Under the pieces are notes generated by a model. The model was not told where the DNA came from. It did not search any database and was given only the letters and a program-made list of their open reading frames with translations. Made by a program: the position numbers and the translations under genes. Below, in pieces: positions 29,448 through 37,031 of a DNA stretch of 64,000 nt (position 1 is the stretch's first letter; the number at the start of each line of letters is the position of its first letter). Source of the DNA: Salinispora vitiensis (lineage in GTDB: Bacteria; Actinomycetota; Actinomycetes; Mycobacteriales; Micromonosporaceae); NCBI RefSeq assembly GCF_000378825.1, contig NZ_KB900388.1, forward strand, positions 3,226,777 to 3,290,776, in the 5' to 3' direction.

Positions 29448-29505
29448 AGGCCGCACGAGGGTACCGGCGACTCGCCGGGGTGCTCTCGGTGCGGTGGTCG
29501 AGTCG

Positions 29506-29991
29506 CTAGTCGTCGCGGCTCTGGGGCGGGTTCGGTTCTAATCCCTCTGCCATCCGGACCGACTCAATGACCTGGGTAATGGCTTCGACGCCACGGGGGG
29601 AGAGCCCGCTGAGCCGGGTGGCGATGCGTTCGAGACCACTGTTTTTGATCTTGAGCAGTAGCTCCAACTCGCTGGCGATGGCCCGAGATTTCTCGTCGTC
29701 GAAGAAGTAGGCCGGCGGGACGTCGAAGAAGCTGGCGAGCGCCTCGAGATGCTTCTTCGTGGGGTTGTCCCGCTCGTTGTTGCGCAGATACCACAGGTAG
29801 GAGCCGGAGATTTTCAGGCCCTCGCCGCCCTTGCGGCAGATCTCCGCTGCGACCTCGTCGTTGGTGTAGGGCTTGCCATCGGGACGCCTGACAACGTCGA
29901 ACAGCCTATTGATCTTGGAGGCCAGGTTCCACTCCGTGTCGGTAGCCAGTCCGGTGTCGTCCTGCCCCTGAGGCGGCTCGTTCGCGGTCAT
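29506..29991 (-). CDS. EspR-like helix-turn-helix nucleoid-associated regulator
   Basis: A 161-residue DNA-binding protein with the architecture of mycobacterial EspR (Rv3849). It has an XRE-type HTH (about 25-98: INRLFDVV, YTNDEVAAEI, SGSYLWYLRNNERDNPTKKHL, FFDVPPAYFFDDE) and a C-terminal helical segment (LERIATRLSGLSPRGVEAI...RMAEGL) matching the EspR dimerisation region. EspR controls secretion-linked genes through long-range binding. Here it lies between an ImmA/IrrE-membrane pair and a WXG100 operon, so it may be both protease substrate and regulator of that operon. It has a long upstream region with repeated GACAG motifs. Confidence 0.85.
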   Translation of the reverse strand: MTANEPPQGQDDTGLATDTEWNLASKINRLFDVVRRPDGKPYTNDEVAAEICRKGGEGLKISGSYLWYLRNNERDNPTKKHLEALASFFDVPPAYFFDDEKSRAIASELELLLKIKNSGLERIATRLSGLSPRGVEAITQVIESVRMAEGLEPNPPQSRDD

Positions 29992-30481
29992 CAGAACCCC
30001 CAGGGATTATGACTGTCGTGAGAGTTTCGAGAAACAAGCTCTCATGGTGGTTGACAAGCAGTGCTGGTGACAGTCTAAGGTGGGGGACAGCCGCCCTTCA
30101 ACTGGTGTGACAGCCCGATCGCAGGTCGGCTGACTCAAATGAGTCGCAACGGGGGAGGCGCGGGGATGTCGGCGAGGGAACGCAGGGCCGGGGAGCCCTC
30201 CCTCGTCGGCACCCCCGTCCGGCGGCGGACCGATTGAGGCCTATCACCAGTCAGAGAGCGGGGCAGGAATTCGGGCCTGCGCTTGCGCCTCACGGCTGCG
30301 GTGTCAGCTTTGAGCATCTGCCCACCCGCCATCACCGGGCGCCCGAGCGCTGACAGAGAGAGCAGCCCGAACGGAAGGCGCCTTCCACCCCCAGGGCTAC
30401 CTGGTCGCGTCCGAGCTCGGTTCGGTTGGCCCGGCTGCCGCGCTCACTGCCCTACATCGCGCGACAACCAGGCCCAGCCGA
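29992..30481. promoter_or_regulatory. Intergenic region of the EspR-like gene with repeated motifs
   Basis: No convincing gene is present. On the minus strand CATAAT (30006-30011) is a good -10 for the EspR-like gene. An inverted repeat GAGAGTTTC-GA-GAAAC...CTCTC covers 30020-30043 over the expected -35. GACAG occurs at 30069-30073, 30086-30090 and 30109-30113, and inverted (GACTGTC) at 30011-30017. TTGACA at 30051-30056 points rightward although no gene follows on that strand. The end of the stretch contains a 46-base repeat copy. Confidence 0.5.
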
Positions 30482-30486
30482 TCAAG
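30441..30486. repeat. Copy A of a 46-base imperfect repeat
   Basis: This stretch matches 34491-34536 at 36 of 46 positions without gaps. Read on the minus strand both copies keep an open end coding F-x-IGW-x-x-L-x-R-x-x-x-Q-stop (here FLIGWAWLSRDVGQ). The shared reading frame suggests the degraded end of a small coding or mobile element. The source was not recognised. Confidence 0.6.
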
Positions 30487-30961
30487 AATCAACGCCACCC
30501 GCCACAGCCAGCCCGGGACTCGACCGGGAAGTCAACCGAATCGCACTATTGGCGAACAATACTCCCGTATACGAATAAAACAACACTAGGGGGGCGCCCC
30601 ACAGAACGTTCGCAGCGCTCATCTCACTCTCGTAGATACCCCATATGAAGATGGCGCCGGACCCGACCAGCGCCCCACCCAGGCTGATCAACGCCAGCAC
30701 TTTGGCCACGACGGCCAAGCGACGACGTCGAGTTAACAAGCCCACCAAAATAAACGCAAAGACCACGGAATTGGCCGCGAGGCTCACCGCCATCCGGCCT
30801 GAAGTCACTCCCGAATCGAGATCGTATCCTGTCGAAGTGCTGGCAGCCATGTCAAAAGAAGACATACTTCCATCGAACATAACGACAGCCATTGGTATAG
30901 AAAATAACAGCAAGGCGGTGATCACCACAGCCTGCGCGCCCCGGCTCTCCTTAAGCGACAT
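30482..30961 (-). CDS. Small four-helix membrane protein of unknown function
   Basis: A 159-residue hydrophobic protein with about four membrane helices (near 10-30, 58-78, 85-108 and 118-140) and a short basic cytoplasmic turn TRRRRLA. No family was recognised. It starts 3 bases after the stop of the WXG-membrane gene and is the last gene of that operon. Its position after a WXG protein with membrane helices would suit an accessory or immunity partner, but nothing in the sequence proves this. Codon use is noticeably less GC-biased than in the backbone genes. Confidence 0.7.
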   Translation of the reverse strand: MSLKESRGAQAVVITALLLFSIPMAVVMFDGSMSSFDMAASTSTGYDLDSGVTSGRMAVSLAANSVVFAFILVGLLTRRRRLAVVAKVLALISLGGALVGSGAIFIWGIYESEMSAANVLWGAPLVLFYSYTGVLFANSAIRLTSRSSPGLAVAGGVDS

Positions 30962-30964
30962 GGC

Positions 30965-31696
30965 CTAGTACCTGACGGCGGATGGCCAGTGCCCACCCCG
31001 GAATGCCGAGTTATCGGCAAGCCTCTGCTGCATCGTGTTAGCCGCAGACGAGCACGCCCCCTCAAGCGTCGACATAGCGTGCCATACTGAGCCGACCGCC
31101 ACCACTACAGCTAAACCCGCGACGACCGGCGCTGCCGGCAAGCCGAAAATTGTACCAGCGCTGACGATCGCCCCCACTATGCCGGCAGCCAGAATGCCAA
31201 GCGTAACGAGTAACTGCCGCCAAAAACTCGTGATCGCCCCAGCAACGTCGGAAAGGCCGGAGGTAATGCCATCAGTGAGCGCGGTTTTGACCTTGTCTAG
31301 AGCAGCTTTCTGCTGCGGCAAAGTAGCCCGGTACGCATCCGCAGCATCACCCTCCCATTTGTTGTCTACCTGCAATGTGCCGGCGTCGGCAGTCAGCACC
31401 TGCCCGCTGACCGGTCCACCGACCAGGCCGTTCCAGGCATCAGCGGTCTCTGTCAGCTTTGACGGCGAACCCGTATAGGCGAAGGCTTCGTTCAATTGAT
31501 CCCAGAATCCATTGATGGCTCTGGTAAACTCGTTCCACTTGCTAATAACTAGATCTACCAAAAAACTCGGCAACTTCTCTAAGGTTTTGTTAACAGCATT
31601 CTGCAGTTCTCTAGTCTTCGTGTGGATCCGGTCCACGGTGGACCAGATACTACGGAGTAGTTCGGCCTCGACAGGATGAAACGTTGGACTAGTCAC
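30965..31696 (-). CDS. WXG100-superfamily protein with C-terminal membrane helices
   Basis: A 243-residue protein. The first 155 residues are helical with a WXG-type turn WEG (114-116, in VDNKWEGDAADAY), characteristic of EsxA-fold proteins. Two hydrophobic helices follow (about 162-182 and 186-205), separated by the Gly/Pro turn GLPAAP, and then a short polar tail. GTG at 31696 overlaps the stop of the upstream WXG gene by 8 bases; the frame is open to 31771. It may be a type VII substrate or a membrane-embedded partner. No ESX ATPase or channel gene is in the window. Confidence 0.75.
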   Translation of the reverse strand: MTSPTFHPVEAELLRSIWSTVDRIHTKTRELQNAVNKTLEKLPSFLVDLVISKWNEFTRAINGFWDQLNEAFAYTGSPSKLTETADAWNGLVGGPVSGQVLTADAGTLQVDNKWEGDAADAYRATLPQQKAALDKVKTALTDGITSGLSDVAGAITSFWRQLLVTLGILAAGIVGAIVSAGTIFGLPAAPVVAGLAVVVAVGSVWHAMSTLEGACSSAANTMQQRLADNSAFRGGHWPSAVRY

Positions 31697-32006
31697 GTGC
31701 GTCCCACACTCCCTTGAAATCTTGCGCGGCAGCCTGGTCGTCCGCCTGGTAATCGTTCGCGACCTGATCAAGAGTGATGCTCAGATCCTGGTAAACTCTG
31801 GTGGCCTCGCGCAGCAGCATCACCACCTTTTGCTGAATCTCGGTGTAGGTGGCCTGCAGCGACGTGGTGCTGCCCGCCCAGGACAGCTCCCCCTCGGTCA
31901 GGGTCAGTGCGTGCGCGGCCTCTTGGGCCTTATCGGTCACGCGCGCAACCTCGTCCCACATGTCCGCATCGGCGCGCAGCGCTTCCTCAGCAACCTTCAA
32001 CGTCAT
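31689..32006 (-). CDS. WXG100 (EsxA/B-like) protein with YxxxD motif
   Basis: A 105-residue helical-hairpin protein with the central turn SWAG (42-45) and, in the C-terminal helix, YQADD (86-90), which fits the YxxxD/E type VII secretion signal. Size and layout are typical of WXG100 proteins. ATG at 32006 has CGGGAG about 8 bases upstream; a GTG at 32015 is possible but has no room for the ribosome site. It lies between a YbaB-like gene (14-base gap) and the larger WXG protein, with which it could form the usual heterodimer. Confidence 0.85.
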   Translation of the reverse strand: MTLKVAEEALRADADMWDEVARVTDKAQEAAHALTLTEGELSWAGSTTSLQATYTEIQQKVVMLLREATRVYQDLSITLDQVANDYQADDQAAAQDFKGVWDARD

Positions 32007-32020
32007 TCGCGACACTCCCG

Positions 32021-32767
32021 CTAGCTCGAGCGACCAGACCGACGGGCATACCCCAGAGGGTCCTGCATGGCTCGTTGCAACTCACCGAGCCGGCTATTTG
32101 CGATGAACTGCTCTACACCGCTACGCGCAGCGGCCTCATAGGCAGCGGCGAAAGCCAACTGGGTATGTCGGCCGATGCTCGCCTCGTGGGCTCGCCCGAG
32201 CCATGCCCGGTCATAGTGGATTTCGCGCACCTCGCCGCCGCCAGTAACTGTCACGGCGACGCACCCGTCCGCACTGCTACCACGGTGCGTCGCGGCGGCT
32301 ACGATCGGAAGCTGCTCGCTGAGCTCGTCAATGCCGCGCTCTAGGTCTTCGGCCATCCCCAGCAGCTCTACCAGCCCTGTCCGTACGTCCTCGCTGGTCG
32401 TCTGGCGCGGCGCCGCGAAGTCCTGCGGCTGGTCGGTAACATCACCGGGCGGAGCGGCCGGGCTATCTTCCGGTGAATCGTCGCTAAAGGCCTCACCCCA
32501 GGCGGACAAGCGCGCAAGGGCGGCGGCCTGCACCGCCTCCAGCACTGCCCCACCCAACGACTGGGGGTCTCCGACCCGTCGTCGCCAATCGGCGGTGACC
32601 TGCACCGCACACACTTTGCCGGCACCATCCAGAGTGACACTTACCGCATCAGCGCCGCCCATCCCACGCGCCCCCACGGCCGCGCTGGCAGCCCTCGTGG
32701 CGCGGCGCGAGATAGCTTCGCTTTGATCAATGAGCTGTTCATGAAGCTCCCGACGAAAACTTGCCAC
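32021..32767 (-). CDS. Double YbaB/EbfC-like protein of the WXG operon
   Basis: A 248-residue protein that appears to contain two YbaB/EbfC-like halves. One has VSVTLDGAGKVCAVQVTADW and the helix LGGAVLEAVQAAALARL. The other has VAVTVTGGGEVREIHYDRAWL followed by a similar long helix. Between them is a Pro/Asp-rich linker and a coiled-coil segment (about 128-150). YbaB proteins bind DNA; in actinobacteria such paralogues often sit beside WXG100 genes, where they may act as chaperones or structural partners. GTG at 32767 is the first gene of the leftward operon. Confidence 0.65.
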   Translation of the reverse strand: MASFRRELHEQLIDQSEAISRRATRAASAAVGARGMGGADAVSVTLDGAGKVCAVQVTADWRRRVGDPQSLGGAVLEAVQAAALARLSAWGEAFSDDSPEDSPAAPPGDVTDQPQDFAAPRQTTSEDVRTGLVELLGMAEDLERGIDELSEQLPIVAAATHRGSSADGCVAVTVTGGGEVREIHYDRAWLGRAHEASIGRHTQLAFAAAYEAAARSGVEQFIANSRLGELQRAMQDPLGYARRSGRSS

Positions 32768-33207
32768 TCTTTCCCCCGTACCAATTGTCGGGCCGCACTA
32801 GTTTGCTGACTATCGCAGAGCACGGCGCCTCGCACAACCCTTCGTCCATTGAGCGTCAGAGCTCTCAGGCAGGGCTGATTTCAGTTTTGATCAATGGTTT
32901 GACTCTACACTGCCCATACGACCCAATCCCCAGAGGAGTTTCGTTCTAGGCATCGTGCACTTTCGGCCGTTTTTGGGAGCTTCGCCAGGTTTGCACGCTT
33001 TTGGTAGTTGGGCTCTTGGCGAAGTCGGCGATGGAGCTTTAGGCCCGACCAGCCGTGATGGACGACAAGGGTTTGCTGGTGCGGCTGCGGTTGAGGCCGG
33101 GAGTTGGTGGTTGAGTTCGGTGAAGAATCAGACCCGACCGTGGACATAGATGCCACCGGGGCCGAGGCGCGACTCAACCTTTGGCGTAGCTGCGGCGTTA
33201 TCAGGAC
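32768..33207. other. Gene-free stretch between the WXG operon and the sigma factor
   Basis: The 440 bases should contain divergent promoters for the WXG operon and the SigE-family gene. Open frames here have non-coding composition. A hairpin with 8-base arms, CTTCGCCA (32980-32987) and TGGCGAAG (33017-33024), is visible. No clear promoter hexamers or known element were recognised, and it may contain decayed mobile DNA. Confidence 0.45.
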
Positions 33208-33735
33208 ATGGAGCCGCCGTTGAGCTTTCCGGACTTCGAGGACTTCGTACACGGCAGTGGCCGGCGTCTCCTCAGGTTCGCCATCTTGATGTGTGGCGAC
33301 CCGTCGGACGCCGAAGATCTCCTACAGACGGTCCTGGAGCAGACCTATCCCCGGTGGAGCCGGTTGCGCAACGGTGACCCCGAGCGCTACGTACGGCGGG
33401 CCATCGCCAACCGGGTCATCAGCCGGTGGCGGTCGCCCTGGGTCCGTCGGCGCGTTGTGGAAGTGCCCGACAAAGCTGCGCCGGGGGACGAGATGGCCCG
33501 CGCGGACGACCGTGCCCTCCTGCTGCGGGCACTTCGTTCGCTCCCGCCCCGGATGCGTGCGGTCGTGGTCATGCGGTACTGGGTGGGCTGGTCCGAGAAG
33601 GAGACAGCAGCGGCACTCGGCTGCTCAGTTGGCGCGGTCAAGAGCCAGTCGTCGCGCGGCCTCGACCGGCTGCGGGACCTGTTGTCCGGAGCAGCGTCCA
33701 TGCCCGCCGGCACCAATAGAGGGGCAACGCCATGA
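33208..33735 (+). CDS. SigE-family (SigE-like ECF) RNA polymerase sigma factor
   Basis: A 175-residue ECF-type sigma factor. Region 2 (about 10-75) includes LMCGDPSDAEDLLQTVLEQTYPRW. Region 4 (about 105-160) includes LRSLPPRMRAVVVMRYWVGWSEKETAAALGCSVGAVKSQSSRGLDRL. The length and the YWVGWSEKETA wording are typical of the actinobacterial SigE-family group, which is not the cell-envelope SigE itself. ATG at 33208 has only a weak AGGA. Its stop overlaps the start of the membrane protein that follows, its likely partner. Confidence 0.93.
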   Translation: MEPPLSFPDFEDFVHGSGRRLLRFAILMCGDPSDAEDLLQTVLEQTYPRWSRLRNGDPERYVRRAIANRVISRWRSPWVRRRVVEVPDKAAPGDEMARADDRALLLRALRSLPPRMRAVVVMRYWVGWSEKETAAALGCSVGAVKSQSSRGLDRLRDLLSGAASMPAGTNRGATP

Positions 33736-34478
33736 ACCACATTGACCTGCGGTCACTAATGGAGCGTGCTGTCGAGGTGCACGAAATGCCCGGCGACTTC
33801 GCGGCCCGGGTTGTCCGGGGCGGTCGGGCACGACGACGGCGACGGCAAGGAGCGGTGGTGGGGCTCTTGCTATTGGTGATAGCCGCTGGCTGGCTGGGAG
33901 TGGCCAAAGTGGATCTCGACAAGCGGACACCCACCACGAGTCACGCCACCGCGCCTGGACCCGACCTGAACGAAACCGCACGGCGGCTCAGCCGGGACAC
34001 CGGATCAGTAGTTACCGCGCAACAGGTACTGGCTGCCGGACGGGCGGGGGATGAAGACCTGGTCTTGGTGAAACGGTCCGCGCGACCGGAGGAGGCGGCG
34101 GCTGGTGGCAAGGCGGCCGAGCTCTGGGTCGCGACCGGGTCGGGGATGTTCAGCCGCAGGTCGGACTACATCTCCTACGATCTCACCTGCGTCGCTGAGG
34201 ACGCCGTCTGCCGGGCCGAGCGACCAACGGGCTTGGGAATGTTGGTGGTACGGCACCTTCCGGGCCGTGGAACCTACGTCTTCGTAGCCGTTCCAGCGGA
34301 TCGTCGGGTAGCGGTGACCACGGTGGAAGGCCGAACGTCTGCCGTGCCCGGCAACCCCTACGGCACCGTGGTCGAGGTCGACACGGCGGAGCCCTGGCGC
34401 ATCCGGGTTCGGGTAGAGCTGCCGGACACGACGGCGTACGAGTTGCCGCTGCCACCCGGCGGCGTCATCACCAACTAG
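33732..34478 (+). CDS. Single-pass membrane protein cotranscribed with the sigma factor
   Basis: A 248-residue protein with a cytoplasmic N-terminus of about 40 residues ending in RRRRR, one membrane helix (about 40-58) and an exported domain of about 190 residues with one cysteine pair (TCVAEDAVC). The ATGA overlap with the sigma gene and the topology fit a membrane anti-sigma factor. The N-terminal region is too short for a classical ZAS domain, however, and lacks the H-x3-C-x2-C motif. It is probably a regulator or sensor for the sigma factor; function unproven. Confidence 0.7.
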   Translation: MNHIDLRSLMERAVEVHEMPGDFAARVVRGGRARRRRRQGAVVGLLLLVIAAGWLGVAKVDLDKRTPTTSHATAPGPDLNETARRLSRDTGSVVTAQQVLAAGRAGDEDLVLVKRSARPEEAAAGGKAAELWVATGSGMFSRRSDYISYDLTCVAEDAVCRAERPTGLGMLVVRHLPGRGTYVFVAVPADRRVAVTTVEGRTSAVPGNPYGTVVEVDTAEPWRIRVRVELPDTTAYELPLPPGGVITN

Positions 34479-34490
34479 CCGAGGTTCCCC

Positions 34491-34536
34491 GCCTCACTGC
34501 CGCCCTTCGCGCGGCAACCGGGTCCAGCCGATGAAG
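34491..34536. repeat. Copy B of a 46-base imperfect repeat
   Basis: This matches 30441-30486. On the minus strand an ATG at 34554-34556 would open a 20-codon frame MVPPIWRFIGWTRLPREGRQ, ending at 34497. It lies just after the ROK kinase stop. Whether it is translated or is a remnant of a larger gene is unknown. Confidence 0.55.
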
Positions 34537-34562
34537 CGCCAGATCGGCGGCACCATGACCGG

Positions 34563-35552
34563 CTAGTGCGGCGGTTCTCCGGCGGCAGGCCGTACGAGAT
34601 CGGGTGCGCCCCAGCCGTCGGGAACGGACAGCCCGGCCTTCCGCCGCGCCAAGATGGCGGCGCCGACCTGTGCCGCCTGGGTGCCGAAGGCGGAACGCAG
34701 CACCGGGGGCGGGGTCCGCCAGGCGAGGGCGTCGCGCATCGCCTCGCGCACCGGGTCGAGGAAGAACGCGCCCGCCTCGGCCAGCCCACCTCCCAACACG
34801 ACCCGCGCCGGGTCGAGCGCCAGGGTGAGGGTGGCCAGGGCGATCCCCAACGCCCGGGTCGCGTCGTCCCAGACGACGCGGGCATCCGGGTCGGTGCCCA
34901 CCGCATCGGCAATGGCTTGGCTGTCCGCCCCCGAGGTGCCGACGCGCCGGGCATAGCGGCGGGCCATCCCACCGGCCGAGGCGTACACCTCCAGGCATCC
35001 CCGCTGCCCGCAGCTGCAGGGCTCCCCGCCCGGGTAGACCGGCATGTGGCCGACCTCGCCGGACGCACGGGTCGCGCCGGCCAGCGGGACGCCGTCCACC
35101 ACCACCGCCGCGGCGATGCCGGTACCCAGGGGCAGCAGCAGGAAGTTGTCCAACCCGACGGCCACGCCCGCCGTGGCCTCCGCGACGCCGGCTGCCCGGG
35201 CGTCGTGCCCGATCGCCACGGGCAGTCCGAGGTCGCCGCTGATCAGATCGCGCAGGGGCACGTCACGGAGGCGGAGGTTGGCCGCGTACCGCACCACTCC
35301 GTCCCGCTCGTCCACGAGGCCGGGCGTCACCACGCCGATCGCGGCGGGTTCACCGCCGAGGGAGAGCGCGTGCTCGCGCAATCGCCGGCACAGGGACCGG
35401 ATCGCCAGGACGGGGTCGTCGTCCGCCTGCGACGGCGCGGTCAGTGTGCTCAGGAAGCGGCCGTCGTCGCCGACCACGGCCGCCTTGATGGTCGTCCCGC
35501 CGACATCGACGGCGAGGACGCAGTGGCCCTCGGGCTGGGTCACGCCGCTCAC
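34563..35552 (-). CDS. ROK-family sugar kinase
   Basis: A 329-residue kinase with the ATP-phosphate motif VDVGGTTIKAA (15-25), the ROK zinc motif CSCGQRGCLE and the GEVGH metal/substrate segment. It has no DNA-binding domain, so it should be a true glucokinase or N-acetyl-aminosugar kinase rather than a repressor. GTG at 35552 overlaps the M81 stop as GTGA, so its translation is coupled to the peptidase gene. It presumably phosphorylates a sugar released or imported by the neighbouring ABC system. Confidence 0.9.
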   Translation of the reverse strand: MSGVTQPEGHCVLAVDVGGTTIKAAVVGDDGRFLSTLTAPSQADDDPVLAIRSLCRRLREHALSLGGEPAAIGVVTPGLVDERDGVVRYAANLRLRDVPLRDLISGDLGLPVAIGHDARAAGVAEATAGVAVGLDNFLLLPLGTGIAAAVVVDGVPLAGATRASGEVGHMPVYPGGEPCSCGQRGCLEVYASAGGMARRYARRVGTSGADSQAIADAVGTDPDARVVWDDATRALGIALATLTLALDPARVVLGGGLAEAGAFFLDPVREAMRDALAWRTPPPVLRSAFGTQAAQVGAAILARRKAGLSVPDGWGAPDLVRPAAGEPPH

Positions 35553-37018
35553 CCGAGCACCACGGCGAGGTCCGCGCCGAAGTCACGGTCCAGGGGAAAC
35601 ATGGGCCGCACCACATTCCGGTACGGCAACCGCGCGAGGTCCTGGTCGACGCCGCCCGGGGTCAGGGCGAGCAGCCAGTCCCCGGCGGCGGAGAAGAGCT
35701 CCGGCTCCAGGTAGCCGATCTTCACCACGACCAGGTCCACCTCGTCGACCCGGACCCCCAGCCGGGCGTACGACGCCAACAGCCGGTACTGCATCCGGCG
35801 GGACGTGACGAAGACGCTGAGCCCGCCGACCCGTACGCTGATGCACCGCCCGCCGTCGGGGTCGTCGGCGACCGCCTCCAGGATCCCGTCGAGTTCCAGC
35901 GGGCCCGGCGGCCGGGAGTCGATCCGCCCGCCGACTGCCACCCGGACCGGAGAGCCGACCGGTTGGTCGGCGACCAGCGCCACCGCCTGCGGATCGACCA
36001 GCGAGGCGAAGACGGCACGACACGAGCCGTCGCGGATCTCGGGGCGGGCCAGCATCCGGTCGAGCGCGAACGTGACATCGTCGGCGCCGCCGGCACCCGG
36101 GTTGTCCCCGGAGTCGCTGATGAAAAACGGCCGCTTCGCCTGATCGGCGACGGCGGCTAGGGCGGTGTCGAGACATTCATCCATCGAGCCGGTGGGGGCG
36201 ACGAAGGTGAACTCGTCCCGGGCCGCCCAGAAGTGCCCGCCCAGTTCACGGGCTGCCTCGGCGGCGGCGGTGGCGTCGGTACCGGTGACGACGACCGCGC
36301 CCTGACAGCGTGCCTGGTCGGCCCAGGCGAAACCGACCCAGATCGCCGCGTCGATCACGCCGTCCCGGGCCTCGATCTCGGGGATCCGCGCGTAGAGCCC
36401 CCGGGCCGGCTCCTCCCGGGTGCTGGTCATCTCACCGGGTAGCAGGACCGGCACGTGGACCAGTGCCTTGTGTGGACGCTGCTGGCGGCGCAGTGCCGCG
36501 ACGAGGTTGCGGGCGGCCCGCTCCCGGGTCTCCCACACGTCGACGTGCGGGGCGGTGCGGTAGCAGGTGAGCAGGTCACAGGCGTCGAAGAGCACCGGTG
36601 AGACGTTGCCGTGCAGGTCCATCGCCGCCGACAGGTACGGCTCGGGCCCGATCACCGACCGGATGGCGGTGACCAGGTCGCCCTCCGCGTCGGTACGGCC
36701 AACCACGCTCATCGCACCGTGGATGTCCAGCAGCAGGCCGTCCACGGGCCCGGCCGCGGCGAGCTTCTCCATGATCTCCGCTGCCCATTCCTCGTACGCC
36801 GCGGCGTCCACCACGCCGCCGGGCAGGGCCCGGGCGTGCACGAGTGGGATCCACTCGACGTCGGCGGCCCACTGCTGCGGCGGCGAGAGCCAGCCGTACC
36901 GCGACAGCAGCGCCGCCTCCCGGGTCACCTCGAAGTCGTCGGCGGTGCTCAGGTGCGGGGAGAATGTGCTGGACTCGATGTGGATGCCGCCGATGGCGAC
37001 ACGAAGGGGACGAGGCAC
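35549..37018 (-). CDS. M81-family (MlrC-like) metallopeptidase
   Basis: A 489-residue protein related to MlrC, the last peptidase of microcystin degradation. Conserved features are GGIHIESSTFSP near the N-terminus, LLLDIHGAM and SAAMDLHGNVS with metal-binding Asp/His residues, FFISDSGDNPGAGG and the C-terminal VVVKIGYLEPELF with YRNVVRPMFPLD. GTG at 37018 has GAGGAG on the minus strand 9 bases upstream; the frame is open to 37093. It lies 13 bases after the ROK repressor gene and overlaps the ROK kinase. The natural substrate in actinobacteria is unknown; a modified or glycosylated peptide imported by the ABC transporter is a reasonable inference. Confidence 0.9.
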   Translation of the reverse strand: MPRPLRVAIGGIHIESSTFSPHLSTADDFEVTREAALLSRYGWLSPPQQWAADVEWIPLVHARALPGGVVDAAAYEEWAAEIMEKLAAAGPVDGLLLDIHGAMSVVGRTDAEGDLVTAIRSVIGPEPYLSAAMDLHGNVSPVLFDACDLLTCYRTAPHVDVWETRERAARNLVAALRRQQRPHKALVHVPVLLPGEMTSTREEPARGLYARIPEIEARDGVIDAAIWVGFAWADQARCQGAVVVTGTDATAAAEAARELGGHFWAARDEFTFVAPTGSMDECLDTALAAVADQAKRPFFISDSGDNPGAGGADDVTFALDRMLARPEIRDGSCRAVFASLVDPQAVALVADQPVGSPVRVAVGGRIDSRPPGPLELDGILEAVADDPDGGRCISVRVGGLSVFVTSRRMQYRLLASYARLGVRVDEVDLVVVKIGYLEPELFSAAGDWLLALTPGGVDQDLARLPYRNVVRPMFPLDRDFGADLAVVLG

Positions 37019-37031
37019 GGGTGTTGGCTCC

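Noticed and set aside
30283..30648. Plus-strand open frame of 121 codons
   Set aside because: Basic low-complexity sequence with no start signal; it overlaps the end of the four-helix gene and a repeat copy.
32905..33252. Minus-strand open frame between the WXG operon and the sigma gene, perhaps a transposase remnant
   Set aside because: No transposase motif or terminal repeats were recognised, and it overlaps the sigma factor start.
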